A stretch of 64,000 nucleotides of DNA. Origin: Microcebus murinus (Eukaryota > Chordata > Mammalia > Primates > Cheirogaleidae). The stretch covers positions 15,315,537 through 15,379,536 of the forward strand of contig NC_134107.1 of assembly GCF_040939455.1 (NCBI RefSeq). The letters run 5' to 3'. A model generated the notes under the pieces. It was not told where the DNA came from. It made no database searches and saw only the letters and a program-made list of their open reading frames with translations. Shown one piece after another: positions 1 to 10,961 of the stretch; the first letter of the stretch is position 1, and the number at the start of each line of letters is the position of its first letter. Both the position numbers and the translations under genes were made by a program.

Positions 1-1159
1 CTGGAATGTTTATAGTGAATTCTACTCCTGTCACATATTATAATAGCCCTTTTTGAGACTGAAGAAAAGCACCACCTGAGAACAAAGATAGCTTATTCTA
101 AGAAATACATACTCCAGGCATCATGACTAACGCTGGCTGTCAGGAGGCCCAGGAACACGCACTTTAGTCATGGCTTGGGGGAACTGGGGCCCCAAAGCAT
201 CAACTGCTGAGTTCCTAAAAGAAGAGGGCCCTGTACAGGACTGAGTGACACCCCAACGTGTGGCTGTCGAATGGGCCCTGGAGCCCGGCAACCTATCGCT
301 ATCGCTTTTCCAGGGGGCTGAACTCAATTCTGTTTCCTGTGGGTTGGGACAGAAGGGAAGCCATTTCTCCATCAGCATATTCATTTCACTCGCTCCATTA
401 ATGTGCACACCAGACCCAGGCTGTGAAGTGAAACTGAGGAGCTGAGGAACTGAGTCCCCAAGGAAACAGAGCAGAGGCAACCCCAGCATTGTGGATCTCG
501 GTTTCCTAACATCACTCCAGACCTTTTCTTCTACCTCACACTGCCTTCCACACATCACACCGTCCTTGGCCCTGCATCTAGACCTCTGCCCACAGCCATC
601 CATACGTGGTCCTCGATATCCCCGATCATATGCCTGTCCAGGCTCCTAGGCCTGCCCGAGACTGAGAACCATGTCCAGAAGGGTGTGCTTCCGAGGGAGG
701 CAGCGTGCAAAGAAGAGCAAACTGCTGCACCTGCCTTTTCTGTGTGACTGGTGCTTCCACGTGGGGTTTCTGAATGAGTTGTGGGAGAGAGACTATATCT
801 GGAATGCTGTCCCCCTTGCTTTTGGTCACACTCCCTTGGTGATTTAGCAGGCAAAGCCTCATGGAGGCCCTGCTGTCAGCCCAGGGTAAGGAACTTAGGA
901 GGGCATCATTCTCTGCCACACCACTGAAGTCCTACCGAAGGGGGAAAGCTTCTGTGTGTTAATTCGCTCAGCCAAGATTTGCCTTCCAGCTTCAGAGACT
1001 TTTGCTAGCCCCTGGGGAGCCAGGCATAAATGAATGGTCAATCCCAGACCACCTGAAGGAAACAGATATAAGGGAATATTTTGTAGTGTAATGGCAGAGA
1101 GGTGTAAGAGACATTTGCTGCTCATTAGGAGTGATCCTTACTCACTATTTCTCTTTCAG
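1..1159. other. MS4A6A-like upstream intron, partial
   Basis: The window opens inside an intron of the + strand MS4A6A-like gene. I looked for the preceding exon, which in human encodes the end of the second membrane segment and the text SGSLSIATEKR, and did not find it, so it should lie to the left. The stretch has no recognisable repeat. Its open frames, including a 158-codon frame on the - strand at 127-603, have no splice context or familiar protein sequence and are treated as chance. Confidence 0.6.
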
Positions 1160-1366
1160 GTTCGCGGCAGCCTGGCTGGAAGCATTCTGAGCACTCTGTG
1201 CGCTCTAGTGGGTTTCATTCTCCTCTCTGTCACCCTGGCTGCTTTGACTCCTGCTTCACTGGAGTGTCAGTTGGACAACGATAACAGGCCCACTCAAGCT
1301 TACCATTATTACTTTTTTTTTCATTCATATATGAAGGACTGCTTTATTGGTGAAAGCAGCCTGTTT
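1160..1366 (+). CDS. MS4A6A: MS4A6A-like exon: membrane segment 3 and outer loop
   Basis: A 207-nt exon of 69 codons. The acceptor is 'tttctctttcag' before 1160 and the donor is 'gtaagt' at 1367. It begins VRGSLAGSILST and ends ESSLF. The loop keeps the cysteine pair LEC and KDC seen in human MS4A6A, but its middle (residues such as YHYYFFFHSY) is divergent. Confidence 0.92.
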
Positions 1367-4355
1367 GTAAGTATATTTTAGATGAGATGTTCTAATTTCA
1401 TGAGGCTGAAATTAGAACATCTAATTTCCTTTTCTGAAAGCTTTGATGTCTTGTTATTCCTTCTTTTGAAAATCTTTCTGTTCTTTCTGGTTTGGGCATT
1501 TGGGGGAAGGCCATGGTCATGTAAATGAAAGGGGACTATGTGGATGAGATTAAGGGGCTAGACTATGGGATTACATACTAATAGAGTGAAATTGAAGAGT
1601 AATGTCAAATAAGGTTGATAATTAAAAAAACCTTAAAACTTATTGTTGGCAGAGTTTCTTAATTATCAAACTAATTCCATTTTAGAGGCATAAAATATGA
1701 ATTTATCAAACAGAATCTTGGCATATGGATTGGTTAATTAAGAAAGGCAAACAAAGCCCCGGTGATCAGTAAATGCCAACAAGGAAACCTGGCATGTGTC
1801 TGCAGTGGGGAGTCACCCTGAGCTGGGAGGACATCAGACCCATCACTAAGAAATGGAGAGTAGAAAACGGGGCTAGAAGGCAAGGTCACCTCATTGCAGT
1901 GACCACAGTAACTAGTAGTACTGGTCAAGTGAGACGGAAACACCGTTGTTGCTTTTTGTTATAACTTAAAGAAGTGTGATATATTAAATCAGGAGATGAA
2001 AAATATAGGGAGATGGAGAATGTTAACTGATAATGATTGCAAGGAAAACCTATCTCTTCAGAACAATGAAAGCAATGACGTTTGCTTAACAGAAATAATA
2101 TGTCTTAAGTTGGAAGATTAAGGGGCATGCATATCATCAGCAATGCATTGAGAGAAAAAGCAGGCAACGTAAGAATGAGGAGGTTGTAGAATATTTATTG
2201 TCCTGCTATCATAAAGTTGGGACAAGCCAAAGACTCAGATAGAAGATGGACAGATAGAAATGTCTGGTCAAATTCATGCTTATAGCCAATTCCTTATAAA
2301 GCTGGCTTTGCTTCTCCCCAAGTGAATGATATTATAATGAGAAAAAGTACATGCAAATGAGGTGGATAGTAATTGGTATAAATTACCACCTGGCACAGAC
2401 AATTCCACCTTGGAAAAAATTCTGGAGAGAAGTTTGAGAGGAGTCTTTGTAGTGGATACAGTATAAATTTATGATGGGACAATTTTACATTATAAATAAG
2501 GGATATTCTGTTGAGCTTGCTTGCTGGGACAATTTCTAGGTAATGGAGACAAGTTGTATCTCCCTTTAAACTGTGTGTAAATTCTGTGAACTTGAGATGT
2601 ATGCAATCAAATAATCTCCATTTTTTTTTTTTATCAGATAGCTAGTTCTGCATGAAGGATGCCTCAAGAGAGAAATGGTAGAACCTCCCTCTTGGTGTAG
2701 TTTCTTTTTAATTGGTCTGAGTTATTAGCAACTGTGGCAGTTTGCTACCTTGATGGTTTTTTTTCTAACTCTTACAGCCACCAAAACAGCCCCCCCCAAA
2801 AAAAAATCCAAAACGGTTTAGATATATAGAAAGGGGTGGAAATGTTGAATTGTAAAAAGATCTTGCACAGTCAAAACCTATGAATCTTCACAAGTCTCCC
2901 AGAAGGAAATATTATCATGCATGTTTGATAAACGAGGAAACAAGAGCTAGAGAAGGAAGGAGACTTGTCCGGGCTCACATAGCTACTAAGCAGGAAAAGT
3001 GTGAGTAGAATGGGAGCTGTTGATTCTCCATCCTGGGAGTCGTCACCCCACTCTCCTTTCTTACTGAGTGAACAGTGTCATCAGAAGTATGTGTCTCAAA
3101 GAGGTCAGAAACAAGTGTATAAAGTGGGTTGGTTGATTTAGCTCCCACTCATTGCCTCTTCTCCTCCCAAGAGAATAAATGAGTGAAGAGATTAAACTGA
3201 GCCAGCTGTGAGTTATGGAAGGATACTATTCTCTTCTTGACAATGTCCTTACTTTGTTCTCTGATGGTCAAGATGGTGTTTATCTCCACAGTCACCTCCC
3301 AAACAGGCACGAAGTTTTCGGTTGACTCAAGAAACACCAACCTCTTATTTCCTGACTTTCAGGGAACGTTGTCTCTGATGCTGGTTTGCACAGTGCTGGA
3401 GTTCTGCCTAGCTGTGCTCACTTCCGTGCTTTGGTGGAAACAAGCTAACTCTGACTTCCAGGAGGTGAGTGTGCTGGCCAGCCTCACTGAATCCCGCCGG
3501 CTGTATTGAGCTATGGCACCAAGAGTGGCAGAAGAAACAATCGGTTGGTCATGAGATATACGTGGGAGGCGGTTTTGATGGTGATGGAAGACAGTCAGAT
3601 AAGGAATGGAAATTTAAGTAGCTGACCAGCTGAGGATCACTGGATATGAAGATAGTTAAGCCTGAGAAATCAACTTTTTCAATTCTCCCATTTTTCCAGT
3701 GAAAGAACTGATGCTCTGGGAAGTTAAATGACTTGCCTGGCATTATGCTCTGAGCTTGTGCCTGTTCTTAAGACATGAGAACCTGGCGGGCCTCCCTTCT
3801 AAGCAAGGGTAAATTCAGCCACAGCCACTAGTCTCCTTAACAGTCTCGACTTGGTGAAGGGCACTTGAACATGTGACTGGACTCAGTAAATGTCTTATGC
3901 TCTGCTTTCCCCTTCTTGTGATTTTAAAATTCTTTTCTCCCCTAAAAAATATAAAAAACTATTGTTGAATCAAATTACATGGGACACTGCACTACCACAA
4001 CCATGGATTCATGTCTTCATTTAACAGAATTAAAAAGCTTTGATTTGTCCAAAATTGTATTGTAGAGAACTGAATGAATACTAGGCTAATGAACAGCAAT
4101 TATATGAAGAATTTTATGATATGCCACACTCATCTTGGAATAGCTAAGAATCCTATGTATAAAGTTGGATGAAATGGCATCAAGATATATTTGAATATAT
4201 TTAACATATATATAAAAAGTTGAACCTGAGTGAAGTCTGAAAATATATTTTGTTTCTTCTAGGTTGTGCATTTCCTGCCTCAGAATTACACGGATGCATC
4301 CAGCACGCACTCAAGGAAAGGTGGCCGTGGATATCAAGAGCTAGGGAATCCTTAG
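1160..4355 (+). CDS. MS4A6A: MS4A6A-like gene, 3' half (three exons)
   Basis: This is the C-terminal half of a four-pass membrane protein of the MS4A (CD20-like) family. Three exons join in phase 0: 1160-1366, 3363-3464 and 4263-4355, giving 69, 34 and 30 residues and then a stop. The joined frame carries GSLAGSILSTLCALVGFILL (third membrane segment), an extracellular loop with two cysteines, GTLSLMLVCTVLEFCLAVLT (fourth segment), then a short cytoplasmic tail ending GYQELGNP. Human MS4A6A has GSILSALSALVGFIILSV, TLSLMLICTLLEFCLAVLTA and a tail ending GYEELLTS, so the match holds at all three exons. MS4A6E is close in sequence, but the order next to MS4A2, in convergent orientation, favours MS4A6A. 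The N-terminal exons are outside the window. The protein is reported mainly in myeloid cells and microglia; that comes from the family, not from this sequence. No frameshift or stop breaks the visible exons. Confidence 0.9.
1385..1422 (+). repeat. Perfect 16-bp inverted repeat near splice donor
   Basis: The arm 'agatgttctaatttca' (1385-1400) and its exact reverse complement (1407-1422) are separated by the six bases 'tgaggc'. The hairpin begins 18 nt past the 5' splice site of the MS4A6A-like exon. It would form a stable stem in the pre-mRNA. Confidence 0.9.
2880..3010. repeat. MIR-like SINE remnant
   Basis: The text 'tgataaacgaggaaacaagagctagagaaggaaggagacttgtcc...cacatagctactaagcagg' follows the core and tail pattern of the ancient mammalian-wide interspersed repeat. 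It lies in the intron between two MS4A6A-like exons. The ends are approximate. Confidence 0.5.
3363..3464 (+). CDS. MS4A6A: MS4A6A-like exon: membrane segment 4
   Basis: A 102-nt, 34-codon exon that starts after 'gactttcag' and ends at GAG before 'gtgagt'. It encodes GTLSLMLVCTVLEFCLAVLT and then SVLWWKQANSDFQE, almost the same as human MS4A6A. If the donor is not used, the frame continues 15 codons to a stop at 3507-3509. Confidence 0.94.
4263..4355 (+). CDS. MS4A6A: MS4A6A-like terminal coding exon
   Basis: Thirty codons plus TAG after the acceptor 'tttcttctag'. It encodes VVHFLPQNYTDASSTHS and then a tail ending GYQELGNP. Human has SVLFLPHSY at the start and GYEELLTS at the end, so position and length fit. 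The 3' UTR should follow; an AATAAA at 4841-4846 is one possible polyadenylation signal. Confidence 0.88.
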   Translation, partial: VVHFLPQNYTDASSTHSRKGGRGYQELGNP

Positions 4356-4840
4356 GAAAAAGGGCAGGGGTTGGGGGTGGAATATTCATCAGAAAGTTGG
4401 TCTTTTGGATAATGTAGAAAACCTAATAATTATTTAAAAGGCATTTTCCTAAATGTGAGCTTGTTAGGCAATGAACATTTTTAAAAATTGTTCTCTTCTA
4501 ATTGCATAGATATGTTGAATGAGGGTCTATTGATTTGCCTGATATTGACTTCAACAAAAGCACAGAGCTATAAATTACCTTTTCCTAGACTGTTAAAATA
4601 GTCATATATGGTACTGAGAAAACTAGGCAGAATGAAGATGATTCAGTGGGTCTTGGTGGTGCAAAGGAGACATTTTTTCTTGTACCCCTTAATTGTCAAC
4701 ATGAGTTAACTGAGTTTTTGGGGTGTTCAGACTCCTTTATAATAGGCTATAGTGTTTTAACACATGTACTTTACTCATTAGTATATGGAAACAAGTTCCC
4801 TATGATGAATTTCAGGGTGTATAAAAGTAGCTGGCTTCAA

Positions 4841-4846
4841 AATAAA
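4841..4846 (+). terminator. Possible polyadenylation signal (MS4A6A-like)
   Basis: The first canonical AATAAA on the + strand downstream of the TAG at 4355, about 490 nt away. This is position and motif only; another AATAAA lies near 6060. Confidence 0.35.
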
Positions 4847-4855
4847 AATATTTGA

Positions 4856-6486
4856 GTGCATATTTTATTTGAAAACTGACTTTGCTATTTTTCCTTTAAA
4901 CACAGAGTAAGTAAAAAATGATAGATATAAACCTAAATTTGAACAGCCTCTTCTCACCACCAAATAAATATTCAAACAAAACAAATAAGCAAACAGAAGC
5001 AAATCAGGAACACTTCTCTGTCCAAAAGAGACAACTGGTTCATAATTTTTTTCCTTATTTCACAGCAAGAAAGAACAATTGTTCAAGTGTACATGTTAAA
5101 CCTTAGGACGCACACACACAGATGTAGACAGGTTTTTTCAATTTTGTATGAACTCCATTTCTTTGAAAGATCTTGTCACGTTTTCCTTGCCCTGACCCAC
5201 CATGGCAGGGGTCACACTCATAGTGTCAGATCTTTGAGGCTCAATTTCCCTGCTGTTTTTCCCCAGTCTGGGACTGGAATGTTAGTTTCTTCTGATTTAG
5301 CTTTTTCTGCAAACTCTCTCTTCGTTGATACTTATTGGGCACTGGACACTGTGCTTGATGCCAGGGTGACCATGGTGAATAAGATATGCTCCTTGGCTTC
5401 AAGGAATTTATAGTCAAATAGGGGAAAGAAAGATGACGGTGAAATTGTCATAGAGGGCACCAAACACTATTTCGAGCACAGAATAAAGAATACCTTATCC
5501 TGCCTAAAAGAAAGTAGATAACAAATGAGAGAGAGAGAGAAAGAGAGCTTCCTATGAGAATTCTCTCTCCAGTGTCAATCGCATGCTGCCACCTGCCTGC
5601 CACAGGGAGGAATTCGACCCAGAATACACAGTTGATGTATTTATCTACCATGCTCCCTCTCCAGGTTTGTTCCTCACCCCTCTCCACCATATCTTCATCA
5701 CCACCACACCACCACCTGCAAAATTTCTGGTATCCAGAGTCCCTCCAGAGGGCTTCTTTTCAAATTTGGTTTGTTTATCAGAGAAGGTGGACAGCTCTTT
5801 AGGCAGCACTCAAAGACACTCTTTCTCCTCGCCTCAACCTAACTGCTAAGTCAGCCGTCCATATGTTTTCTTTCAAGTAGCAACGCCCCTCCAGCCTGAG
5901 CCAAAGGAGAGTGGCGTCCACCTTGAGGTAAGAGGATGTACTGAAATAACATTTGTATAGCAGTTATCATTATATCTGACACATGGAAGATGCTCAGTTA
6001 ACTTGAGTTTTTTTCTCTATTTTCTTCCCTTCTATTTTGATTTCGATCCCCCAAGACTAAAATAAATGTTAACCCGAATACACCTCTGGGACTTTGAACC
6101 TGATTGTTCTCATCAAATCTTCTATTGCTTCAAGAAAGTCTGTAGAACTCTCTAAACAGGGAGTCTCGGACTGTGTAAGAAACTTGCTTTCCCTTTGTTG
6201 CGGAGAAAGATGTTAGCATTAATGGCCTTTTTCAGATTCTACACCGTTTACTGACACCTTGTGGTGATAATGAGGAACAATTTTGCCCTCCAGATAATCA
6301 GAAAACACAAACTGTGGGGCTAATTGTATCTTCCTGGAGAATTTTCTGGAAGCAGCTAACTTGACCATAGGAAATCACACCTGCAACCTTTGTCCTTCAC
6401 AGTGTCTCCACATGTCATCAGTAGGGGTAATTAATAATAAATGATTATTTATTATTTACATCTGCAAAAAATATGTACCACACTAT
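4856..6486. other. Intergenic stretch, no gene seen
   Basis: Mostly unique sequence downstream of the MS4A6A-like terminal exon. Open frames here of up to about 108 codons look like chance. A short exon-like patch at 5881-5927 is treated separately. There is a short (GA)n patch near 5527-5548. Confidence 0.5.
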
Positions 6487-6780
6487 AACTATCAGAGAGC
6501 TGGAATGGCTATATTCATATCAAATAAAATATACTTTAAAATAAGAAATCTTACTAGAGAGAAAGAAGAACATTTTTGTAATGATAAAACTGCAGGAAGA
6601 TACAATTGTAGTAAATGTGACCTAACAGTGAAGCCCCAAATATATGAAACAAGAATGATAGAATTGAAAGAATTTGAAAATTCACCAGTAATAGATGAAT
6701 CTTAACCTATTCTTATTTATTCATAAAAAAAACTAGACAGAAAATCAAGAAAGAAATAAAAGACTTAACCCTCTCAACCA
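6487..6780 (+). repeat. Ancient L1 fragment (ORF2)
   Basis: The + strand text reads 'aaataagaaatcttactagagagaaagaagaacatttttgtaatgataaaac'. This matches the pattern in old L1 ORF2 that encodes a TREKEEHFCNDKT-like peptide. It is probably the same old element as 7566-8520, split by later insertions. Confidence 0.5.
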
Positions 6781-6783
6781 CTT

Positions 6784-6784
<1 letters not shown>

Positions 6785-6820
<36 letters not shown>

Positions 6821-6856
6821 ATGTATGCGTATATATATATATATATATATATATTT
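6785..6856. repeat. Compound (TA)n(TG)n(TA)n microsatellite
   Basis: A TA run, then a TG run, then a second TA run, directly visible at about 6785-6856. Confidence 0.9.
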
Positions 6857-6929
6857 ATTTATTTATCACTCCACCTACAGACTGCCGAACACCCAAACTT
6901 TTCAAGTGTGCATATGGAACATTATCAAG

Positions 6930-7565
6930 CACAGACCATGTTGTAAGCTGAATTTTAAGATGACTTCTAATGATCCTCGCCTTTGTGTAATTTCCTTCCA
7001 GAATTTGGGTGAAACTTGTGAAAATCATGAAATATCACTCCCAGTATTATGCTATGTCATATGGCAAAGGGACTTTCAAAGATACAGTTATGGTTACCAG
7101 CAAGTTAACTTTGGGTTAATCAAAAGGAGATTATCTGGGCAGCCTGACCTAATCACAGGAGCCCTTTGAATCTGGGTCTAGAAGTCAGAGACAGAGGGAC
7201 TCAGAGAAGCGGCAGAGACATTCTCCTACTGTCCACAAAGAGTCAGTTGCCATCTTGTAGACAAGGCTATGCGACAGGGAAAGCAGAGGGCCTCTAAGAG
7301 GCTCCCAGTTGACAGACAACAAGAAATTTGAAATTAATTCTCAGAGTTGCAATGGACTGAATGCTGCAAATATCCTGAATGAGCTAGAAAGAGGACCCCA
7401 TGCCCAAGATGATATTGCAGCCCTGGCCGACACTTGATTTCAGCCCTGTGAGACCATGAGCAGAGAACCCATTCACTCCAGACCCAAGGAAACTGTGAGA
7501 TAATAAATTTGGATTGTAATAAGCCTCTAAGTAGATAATTTATTTGTTATAAAGCAATAGAAAAC
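6930..7565 (+). repeat. Ancient interspersed repeat, family not assigned
   Basis: The block ends with 'gagataataaatttggattgtaataagcctctaagt...agcaatagaaaactaatacag', a familiar 3' end of an old eutherian retroelement. It interrupts the ancient L1. I could not settle between an MLT/MaLR-type LTR and an L1M 3' end. Confidence 0.45.
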
Positions 7566-8520
7566 TAATACAGATCCTATGCTAGGTCTTAATACAAGAC
7601 ATCCAATCAACTCAAAAAGATTTTAAGTAATACTAAGTATATTATCTGAACAAAATAGAATTACATGGGAAATCAATAGCAGAAATAAATTTGGGAAACT
7701 CCCAAATACATAGAAGTTAAAAATCACTCACATCTCAATTAACCATGGATAAAAAAAAAATCACAAGGGGAATTAGAAAATATTTTGAACTGAATGAGGA
7801 AGAAAATATTACATACCCAAATTTATGGGATACAGTTAAAGTAGGACTTCTGGTCTCAAAAAAATAACCTAAGTAAGCTCCCTCCTTACAAAAGTAGAAA
7901 AAGAAGAGTGAACTAAATCTAAAGTAAGCAAAAATATGGAAATAATTAGGATTATACTGGAAATCAAAGAAATGAATAACAGAAAAATAATAGAGAAAAA
8001 TAAATAAAGCCAAAAGTTGGTTATTTGAAAATATCAACAAAATTGACAAATTCTAGTTGTACTGAAAGAAAATAAAAGAGAAGACACCCATTACCAAAAT
8101 CAGTTATGGAGGAGAAGATATTACTAGCAACTCTAAGGAAATTAAAAGGATTATAAAGGAATATAATGTACAATTTTACACCAACAATTTATATAAATAG
8201 ATGAAATTAAAAAAATAAAAAAGATTTAAATCATCAAAAATGACACAAGAATTAGAAAATCTGAATAGATCTATAACAAGTAAAAAAATTGAAATAGTAT
8301 TCAAAAATCTTCTCAGCAAGTAAAGCTGAGGCCCAGATAGTTTTACTGGAGAATTCTATTAAATATTAAAAAAGTAGTACTAATCTTTTACAAAGTTGTT
8401 CACAAAAGAGAGAAGGAAGGGGACACTCTCAATTCACTCTATGAGACTACTATCTTGATATCAAAATCAGACAAAGACCTTTGAAGAAAAGAAAGCTACA
8501 AAAAATAAAGCCCATAATTG
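7566..8520 (+). repeat. Ancient L1M ORF2 fragment
   Basis: Translated pieces on the + strand read INSRNKFGKLPNT and ITRGIRKYFELNEEENITY with PNLWDTVK nearby. These are characteristic of the linker between the endonuclease and reverse transcriptase of old L1 ORF2. Stops and indels break the frame throughout. Confidence 0.75.
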
Positions 8521-9165
8521 GCATTTTATGTCCTCCTGAGTCACAAGAGTGAAGCCATAAAAGATGCCCATTCTGGTGCTGCCTCTTTTATTACAGTGCC
8601 ATTCATAATGTGGGTAAGGAACATCCAATTTGAAATCTTGTTTCTATCTTCATATAGCCAGTCTGATACTGCCAGCAACTGAAGGATTTCTGTGGCTTCA
8701 ATAAGATTTGACCATCTGTATCACAAAGGAGGAGCAGCAGGGCATTTGCCTTTTCCTGGGTACATATGAGTCACTCCTTCATTAATCCATTCTGATAAAT
8801 CCTAAGGAGTTATTTTTAATATTTTAACAGGTACCTGTATAGCCAATTTATCAATTATAGTTGTCCAGATTCCTTTGGTTGGACCTCTACCTGCAATCCA
8901 GAAAGGGTAAAGTTCACCGTTGCTTTTGCTAAGTGAGAGCAGAGAAAACAAATTTTTAGCTGAACTGCTACCTTTTTTGCAGTTCTTTATTCATCTATTT
9001 TGTTAGATTCTAAAATTGTTTCTATTCCTTCCATATTATACTGGAAAGTTTTTATTATCGGTAACTGATTCCAAAAGCTTTGCTACTTCAAACCAAAGTG
9101 GCTCAGTTACTATGCCAGTTAATACCTAGTATTAACAGTTTGTTTCCATTCCTTTTAATTTTTTC
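8521..9165. other. Intergenic, no confident feature
   Basis: Unique-looking AT-rich sequence between an old L1 and the nested L1 cluster. I see no exon, hairpin or repeat that I can name. Confidence 0.4.
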
Positions 9166-10960
9166 TTTTAGAATATAAACGGGGTACAGATGTTTTTCTT
9201 ACATAGCTTGAGTCAGGGCTGTGTAAATGTGCCCATCACCCAAATAGTGTTCATTGTACCTGTTAGGTGGATTTTTGCCCCTCCCCTTCTTCCCTGTCCC
9301 CCTTGCTTGATTTCTAATGACTTTTACTTCCCTCTGTGCACTTGTGTGCTTATGGATTAGTTCCAATTTAGTTGAGAGTACACGTGGTATTTGTTTTTCC
9401 ATTCTTGAGATACATTGCTTAGGATAATAGCCTCCAATTCCTTTCAAATTGCTACAAAAGGCATTAATTCATCCTTTTTATGGCTGAGTAGTACTCCATG
9501 GTATACATGTACCACATTTTGTTAATCCACTCATGAATCAATGGACACTTGGGTCAATTCCATATCTTTGCAATTGTGAATTATGCTGCAATAAATGTTT
9601 GGGTGCAAGTATCTTTTTGATAAAATAACTTCTTTTCCTTTGGGTAGATAACCAGTAGTGGGATTGCTGGATCAAATTGTAGGTCTACTTTTAGTTCTTT
9701 GAGAAATCCCCATACTGTTTTCGATAGAGGTTGTACTAATTTGTAGTCCCATCAACAGTGTACAAGTTTCCTTTCTTTCTGCATCCATGCCAGCATCTAT
9801 TGTTTTTGGGCTTTTTAATAAAAGCCATTATAAAAGGAGTAAGGGGCTATCTCATTGTGGTTTCAATTTGTATTTCCCTGATGATTAGTGAGCAGTTTTT
9901 AATATGTTTATTGTCCATTTGTCCATCTTCTTTTGAAAAACTTCTATTCTGTTTGTGTCTTTTGTCCACTTTTTAATGGGGTTGTTTGGGGTTTTTTCTT
10001 GCTGATTTGACTGAGTTCTTTGTAGATTCTGGATATTAGGTCTTTATCAGATGTGTAGATTACAAATATTTTCTCACATCTGTAGGTTGTCTATTTACTC
10101 TGTTGATTATTTCCTTAGATGTGCAAAATCTTTTTAATTTAGCCAATTCCCATTTGTTTGTTTCTGTTGTTGTTGCAGTAATTGTCATTGTGGTCTTAGT
10201 CATAAATGCTTTGCCTAGACTGATATCCAGAAGACTTTCTCTTGCATTTTCTTATAGAATGCTTATGGTTTCATGCCTTACATTTAAGTCTTTTATCCAT
10301 CTTGAATTAATTTTTGTGATGGCAAGAGATAAGGGTCCTATTTATTGGCTATCCTATTTTCTCAGCACCATTTATTGAATAATGGTGCTTGTTTTCCCCA
10401 GTGTGTGTTGTTGTCTGCTTTGTCAAAGATCAGTTGACTCTAGGTACATGATTTTACATCTGACTTCTCTATTCTGTTCCATTGGTCTATGTCTCTATTT
10501 TTGTACCAATCCTATGCTGTTTTGGTTACTATAGCCTTATGGTATAGTTTGAAGTCTGGGAATGTGATGCCTCCAGCTTTGTTCTTTCTGCTTAGGATTG
10601 CTTTGGCCACTGGGGCTCTTTTCTGGTTTCAAACAAAGTGTAGAATTATTTTTTCTAGATCTGTGAAATATGCGATTGGTATTTTGTGGGGATTGCATTG
10701 AATCTGTAAATCACTTTGGGTAGTATGGATATTTTAATAATGTTGATTCTACCAATCCAGGAGCATGATCTGTTTCTCCATTTTTTTGTGTTATCCACAA
10801 TTTCTTTCCTCAGTGTTTTATAGTTCCACTTGTAGAGATCTTTCACCTTCTTGGTTAAGTATATTCCTAGATATTTTATTTTCTTTTTTGCTATTGTGAA
10901 TGGTATTGAGTCTTTGATTTGATTCTCAGCTTGACTATTATTGGTATATAGAATGCTATC
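9166..10960 (-). mobile_element. L1 LINE, 3' part, - strand (left piece)
   Basis: On the - strand this reads as the end of L1 ORF2 and its 3' UTR. The frame at 10655-10978 encodes [20 protein letters not shown] and later [20 protein letters not shown], hallmarks of the L1 reverse transcriptase thumb region. Many stops show it is dead. It continues upstream at 12425 after being split by another L1. Confidence 0.88.
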
Positions 10961-10961
10961 A
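10949..10961. repeat. Left target-site duplication of the inserted L1
   Basis: 'agaatgctatcaa' here corresponds to 'agaaatgctaccaa' at 12424-12437. Both copies code for the same short stretch of the interrupted L1 ORF2 (…AFLYTNN), which marks them as duplicated target rather than chance. Confidence 0.7.

Noticed and set aside
127..603. 158-codon open frame on the - strand near the left edge
   Set aside because: No splice signals, no recognisable protein text, and overlapping open frames on the other strand. Treated as chance in GC-richer intron.
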